A stretch of 64,000 nt of DNA from Sycon ciliatum (taxonomy: Eukaryota; Porifera; Calcarea; Leucosolenida; Sycettidae): contig NC_088647.1 of assembly GCF_964019385.1 (NCBI RefSeq), positions 15,329,794 to 15,393,793 on the forward strand. Reading direction: 5' to 3'. A program made the translations under genes and the position numbers. A model generated the notes under the pieces. It was not told the origin of the DNA. It worked only from the letters and a program-made list of their open reading frames with translations, and searched no databases. This document shows positions 1 through 64,000 of the stretch, one piece after another. How positions within the stretch are numbered: position 1 is the first letter of the stretch; every line of letters starts with the position of its first letter.

Positions 1-645
1 CATGTATTCGCTCTGGATACGACGTCAACTTGTATCCGAGGAAACCAGGCTTCGTCTCTACAATGCCATCGTCCTACCAACACTGTTATACAACTGCGAA
101 ACCTGGGGACTGACAGAGGCAGAACTGGAGAAGCTGAACGCCTTCCATAGACATCAACTACGGAACTTGTTCGGAATTAGGTATCCCGCCATCATCTCCA
201 ACAAAGACCTATATTCCAGAGCACACACACAGCCACTTTCGCACACCGTTGCTGTCCGCCGTTTCCGGATGTTGGGTCATGTTCTGAGGATGCCCTCAGA
301 TGCCCCGCCACAGCAGGCAATGGACAACTACTTCCGTCGAGATGTCACCGGTGTGCGTGGACGCCCGTAATCGAACCTGGCCACGGCAGTCAAGGCAAGC
401 ACAGCTGCCAGAGACATGCCACTGAAGACCATGACTGATCTGAGTGGGCTCAGAATGCGCGCTTTGGACAAGCAATCATGGAGGGAACTCTCAGCCTGAG
501 CTGGTTTTGCTCGCGGCTGCAACGCACGGGGTAGTGAACCCAGGACAGAAGCGGACCAGGCATCATGACTTTGCACATCTATCGTTATGCTGCTTCATTA
601 CGCGACCTGTTTTATTATTATTATTATCATTATTATTACACCTTC
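1..645 (+). mobile_element. 3' end of a non-LTR retrotransposon (CR1/RTE-like), truncated and stopped
   Basis: The frame from base 2 reads the C-terminal tail of a non-LTR reverse transcriptase: motifs LPTLLYNCETW, LNAFHRHQLRNLFGI and FRMLGHVLRMP. A TAA interrupts it at 368-370 after RGRP, and the same frame resumes with DLSGLRMRALDKQSWRELS to a TGA at about 497. A TTA-rich tail (about 612-641) is what the 3' end of such elements looks like. The element enters from the left edge and lies downstream of the last exon found in the host gene. It is not functional. Confidence 0.8.
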
Positions 646-800
646 AACTAAATCTATCCAGGAGATCGCACATGATCATAATTTGTGGATCTTTCCTTTC
701 ATGCGGTCGGGTTTTTTTAATCTATTTCTCGAATGGCTCGAAGAATATTTTGACTGTGTGCCTGGCAGATAGATCTGTCGTGTGCCCAGTGTGGACTAAC

Positions 801-59717
<58,917 letters not shown>

Positions 59718-62700
59718 CTGCAAAGGCATAGTGCATGCACCACCATCAAGACCAGTCAGTTCAGTACACTGTGTAGTACTAGTACTTCCAACACTAGAAG
59801 TGGTGCCTTCAAATAACTGGAAGGTATAGCCATGTAGCCCCCCCCTCCCCCCCCCCCCCCCCCCCCGCACACATCATGCTCGTCCAGACATAGAGAGAGC
59901 ACTCAAGAGGTGCACAGTTTTCAGTTGGCCACTTTACATGCTTGAAGTTGCCGCGCAGCATAGCAAAGGCAAAAAATGCTGCTGTGAGGTAGTTGTGGGT
60001 TCTGATCCACGCCCAGGCTCCTTCTCACGTTTGTAGTTTAATGCACCATTTCTGAGTTGTTTTTTTAGTTCTACCCCTATCCCCACCACCACCACAACTA
60101 CCTCCCCAACTACCTTCCATTCTGTCCACAAACAGAACACGAGCCTATAGGCTATGACGGAAGGTTTGGTTTCGCAGGCAAGCTGTGTGCCACTGCAACA
60201 GTTACAAGGATTTGTCCATGAGACGACCTGCCCATCATAATCCACCCTGTGCAGATTAGGACTGTTACCCCCCCCCCCCCCGTAATGGCAGATTATTACT
60301 TAGTCTTAATTGTGTAATTATACCTTCATGTACATGTACTTCAGTATTGCAAGTACATGTCCATGGAGCATTCTGCCACCTCCCAGTCGCTCCACACCCC
60401 TCATTATCCATATACACCATAGTGAGTTGTGTATGTAGTTAGGGATCACACCTCAGCCACCTTCCTGTGCAACTAGGTACAGGACAATCGGCCTCACGGT
60501 GCACTGGACAACTACAATGTACATTGTGTATTTATTACCCTAGAGTCGGGATACACTGCAAGTGCAACCATAGCCAAGCTAGAGTAACATAAGTTTCCAC
60601 TGAACGTACTAGTGGCGACAGTGGGCCGGGTGGGCTGTCACAATGATGTTACTCTTTTTGATGGGCCACTTCAGGTATGTTAATTTTGTTATGAAAAAAA
60701 AACAGATCAGAAAGCATTCTGGTATACTACATGCTTGATCTGTTGGCAGTACTGCAGTCATATCCAAGCCATTGGACTGAAAAGATTTTCATTGAGGATC
60801 AGCGAGGACGTCACTCAGGTGATCGGTCTTGGAGCCTACCATTACACGTCCATGCCTGCCTTCAATTATTCTGTTCCTTTGTCGGCCCCATGCTGACGCA
60901 TCCAGTGTAATTCATTCTACCGAATTGCCTGTCACATTTTGTGTGTTGAAACTGAATCCCTCCCGCTGATCGAATGCAAAATTGCTTTTCACCACCATCA
61001 TTCAATTAAATTTCCAGTCACCGCAAGACGAAAGCCTTTCAAATGCATGCCATCCACATACCCTTCACTATCTGGTGTAAAACGAAGAGAAATAGCCAAT
61101 AGCGGTGTTGTTATACGATTTACGTTCCCGCAAAGACAGCCTATGAAACCGCACCAAGGGTCTTCATGGACATGAAAGGAAGACTCTGGAAAACGGGTGA
61201 CAGCATGCTCTGCTATCTCACAGCTGTCCGACATAATTCCTTATTAACTGGTGGGTACTTAAGTTGGATCTCTAGGCCTAGGGCAAGAGTAGTGGATCGT
61301 GAAACACATTATGCAAGAGCATGAAATAGCCATGTAACTACATGAATAGTGTGGCCTGAAGCGAGAGCGCTAAGCGAGCACATGAAAGGAATGACCACAG
61401 GCACAGATGGTGGTGCAGTACTGAGTTAGTCACAGAGTTTGCACTAGTCATGAACCTTGGCTTCACAGCACAGCTTACCTGCATGAGGAACATGCGCTGA
61501 AGTAATTACAATTACATGTAAGTACAAGTATACTATAGAACAGACTTGTTTGCTACGACTTTAAGTTTCATGCGCTCGCAACATGTTGCCTGATGATTGC
61601 GAGAGCATGAAACTTCAAGTCGCAGCAAACAAGCCTTGATTGTCCTTGTTATTCTGTTCTGTATTACCGCGGCTCTGCCTCCGTGGTGTTGAGCACTGTC
61701 AGCACACTGGGTACACCCTCCGGTGTAAGTACAAGTATGCATGTGCATGGGAAACTTCTATTCATTGTATCTCACTGCTGCTTCAGGAAAGACACCAGGT
61801 TTTATAAACGGTACCTCTTTCTCAAGTACCAGGTGCAACGTACTACGCAGCCATTTGACATTGAGCTGTTTTATAATGCGGCCACACATGGTTATCTGCA
61901 ATAGAACAGTTGAGATCTGTGTCAACTTTCCCTGAGGAGCCGCAAGGGGGCTGTCCATCTTTGTATGCAGGAGATTGGTTGTTCACGAATAATTTATACT
62001 ATTGACGAAAGGGATCATCCCACCCTGTGTATCAGCATACTTGTCCACGTTTGCCCATGCCCAGTGCTACATGTACAATGGCAATCTACATGCATTACCG
62101 GTATGTAGATTAGGAGCAAATGCTCAGGAACAGTGAAGCAATTGAGCAAGCCTACAAATCATCCTAACGAGATAGGAGATCACGAGCCAAGTGATATTAT
62201 TAGTTCCTTGGACCAAAACAGACAAAGTTACGATGTGTGTGCAGTTCCTGACGATCCTTGTCATGGAGAGGATGCTCATGGCGGTCGGGCCCCTATAGCC
62301 TAACCTTGCCTGTGAAGGGCTGTGAGCGTCCAGATCAAAACGACCGCCTCCACTGAGGCATGTTGAGCAAGTAAGGCATGCAAATTGCAGCCATCATCTT
62401 TACACAAGTGATTGCCTGTCTAATGGATGGCAGCTAAGAGGGCTGAATCCTCATCAAGCACTCAACTCTACAAGTACAAGAAGTATAGGTTTAGTGTCAC
62501 ACATACATGTATGTTCCAGGCGTAGAGCACTACACAGGGTCATCTCCATGTATTGCTCATTCCGCATGCTCCATGCCAGGCACTCTTGGCGTTCTCAAGA
62601 GGGCCAGATCACGTGTGGTCCTTGCTGAGCATCCTCCAGAGCTCCCGCTGAGCTGGGCCGGCCATGCCATCCTAATTGCCTGGGCATGTGTGCATCCTTC

Positions 62701-64000
62701 TTTGGAGTCAAACACGCCAAGTACACGCCAAGTACACGCCAACCATCTCATCACTTTTTCCAAATACAAGATTCATGGTATCACCTTTGATCATGCTGAT
62801 ACAGCTCGATTCCTACAGCATATTCTACTCACGCTATATATGGATGCTTGACTTCTGCTTTTGTCCTGCCGGCGGGTGAAAAGATGGTGCCGAGGGCCGG
62901 ATGCAGAAAGCCTGAAACCAAAGGCTTGGGTTGGAACTGAGAGAGGTGGTTTCCGAGTTTTTTTGCACGCCAGTGCCCAGCGCAGTATACCAAACCCTCC
63001 GTCAAGGTCTCTTGGTGAGACACCTCGGCCGTTTTCCGACCAACAAATTATGGCAATTTCCAATGGTGTGCTTGTCTAGGCGAGAGCGTGAACGTGATGA
63101 AAAGGCCTGCTCAATGGGCCGGCACGGATGGTGGTGCATTTTGGCCATACTCTGCGAGTATGATATCCAACGAGGCATAGCTCACACCATGCTCAGCATG
63201 CCCGGTGTATACCTGATACTACCCGAATCCTACACTGCAACTTCTACGCGATACCATCCGATACCCTGTGCTACTTTTGGTGAGAGTTTCGTCTTTCGGG
63301 AAAGTACACTACAACAAACCTATGTAACCTGTAACGGGATACATTACTGCCTGGGGCTGGCCATGCTAGACAATTTATCCAATTCCCTGTGTTGGCCCCA
63401 TCACGGGCCAGACCAAAGCGAGGTGTGAGACTGTGAGTTTCCTGATCGATGCCATTAGCTTTGGTCTTGGGTTACAGCCACGCTTGTAGCATGAACTGGT
63501 ACTGCACGCACACAAGACGAGGCGGTTTAATACCATAGAATGCACCTACACACAGCTCCTGTTTCTCCCGGGCAATTTCGTCCACAATGCCCTAAACATC
63601 TACATGTGAGTTAGTGTTTTGACCCTAACGAAGCTGATGCCTAAATACACCTTCTATAGTTTAGGGTCTCCCCAATGGGAATGCCAGCATACATCAATTA
63701 AAGATGGGAGAATACACACTAAAACTCTTTTGAAAGCCACTTCCACATGACTAACAAACACACAGGAGCAATTCACCACCCTGTCAAGCACCCAGGGCAA
63801 GCCCTAACACCCCTGCTCATTATCCCTGGCTCCAACCCAAATGATCACGTTCAGCGCAGTTCTGACACCAAGACACCCATGATCAGCCAATGCCCAGCCC
63901 AAAATGCAAAACGACCTGGCAACAGCCACTGCAGGCAACTATCCAACATCCAGATGCTGTGCATGTGTGCTGTGAAGTCACCAGTGTGGCGCGTCCCCAC
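59718..64000. other. 4.3 kb without a supported exon
   Basis: Presumably the intron upstream of the first visible LRR exon, or partly intergenic. Contents: poly-C runs at 59840-59866 and 60268-60281, a hairpin element at 61541-61661, and unassigned sequence. The LRR N-cap and signal peptide were searched for and not found. Confidence 0.5.
61541..61661. mobile_element. Foldback element, arms about 45 bp
   Basis: agacttgtttgctacgactt ... catgcgctcgcaa faces ttgcgagagcatg ... cgcagcaaacaagcc. One arm with flank also occurs at 46210-46310. Confidence 0.78.

Noticed and set aside
60120..60245. Possible LRR N-cap (NPCNCCSGTQLACETK)
   Set aside because: An acceptor-like AG lies inside the Cys cluster, no phase-2 donor follows a leucine motif, and the next residues do not match an LRRNT.
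61440..61500. Strong donor-like CATGCAG|gtaagc as a missing first exon
   Set aside because: The only in-phase acceptor leaves 18 nt and there is no signal-peptide-like sequence.

Overview
This window reads as nuclear DNA of an animal, most likely an early-branching marine invertebrate such as a sponge; the taxon is inferred, not proven. The reasons are a many-exon extracellular multidomain gene with canonical GT-AG introns, dense (CA)n and (GA)n microsatellites, and several classes of decayed eukaryotic transposon (CR1/RTE-like, Penelope-like with GIY-YIG, DIRS-like, Tigger/pogo, piggyBac, a RAG1-N-like element, tRNA-derived SINEs and many MITEs). No bacterial-style operon, CRISPR array or rRNA gene is seen.

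The backbone is one large gene on the minus strand. I assembled 34 exons by hand from 59717 down to 801. Every junction keeps the reading frame, giving 4282 coding bases, or 1427 codons after one leading base. Read N to C (right to left) they encode 18 leucine-rich repeats with one repeat per exon (59.7-22.1 kb), an LRR C-terminal cap, an Ig domain, a PA14/fibro-slime module split over four exons, one complete and one partial cadherin repeat, a cysteine-rich GCC2/GCC3- or TNFR-like stretch, and thrombospondin-type and calcium-binding EGF repeats. Both ends lie outside the window, so the signal peptide, the LRR N-cap and any membrane or cytoplasmic part are not visible. I know no named protein with this order of domains.

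The introns (109 bp to 9.8 kb) hold the rest. At 0-3.3 kb are a non-LTR retrotransposon tail, a broken Tigger transposase and a MITE. At 5.8-7.4 kb are a piggyBac transposase relic and a MITE with perfect terminal repeats. At 11.2-12.6 kb is a Penelope-like relic with a GIY-YIG remnant. At 20-26 kb are an unidentified inverted-repeat element, a SINE, a pseudogene resembling the N-terminal half of RAG1 (stopped by two TGA codons in one frame), and a zinc-finger relic. At 32.7-38.3 kb are a DIRS-like relic and minisatellites. At 42-45 kb are a giant (GA)n tract, a 1.05 kb element with palindromic ends and a second SINE. At 48-54 kb are MITEs and a 3.6 kb element flanked by TTAA.

One apparently intact, single-exon gene lies on the plus strand inside the 9.8 kb intron: a 300-residue fatty-acid hydroxylase/sterol-desaturase family protein (54633-55535) with all three histidine boxes. 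From 59.7 kb to the right edge I see no convincing exon.
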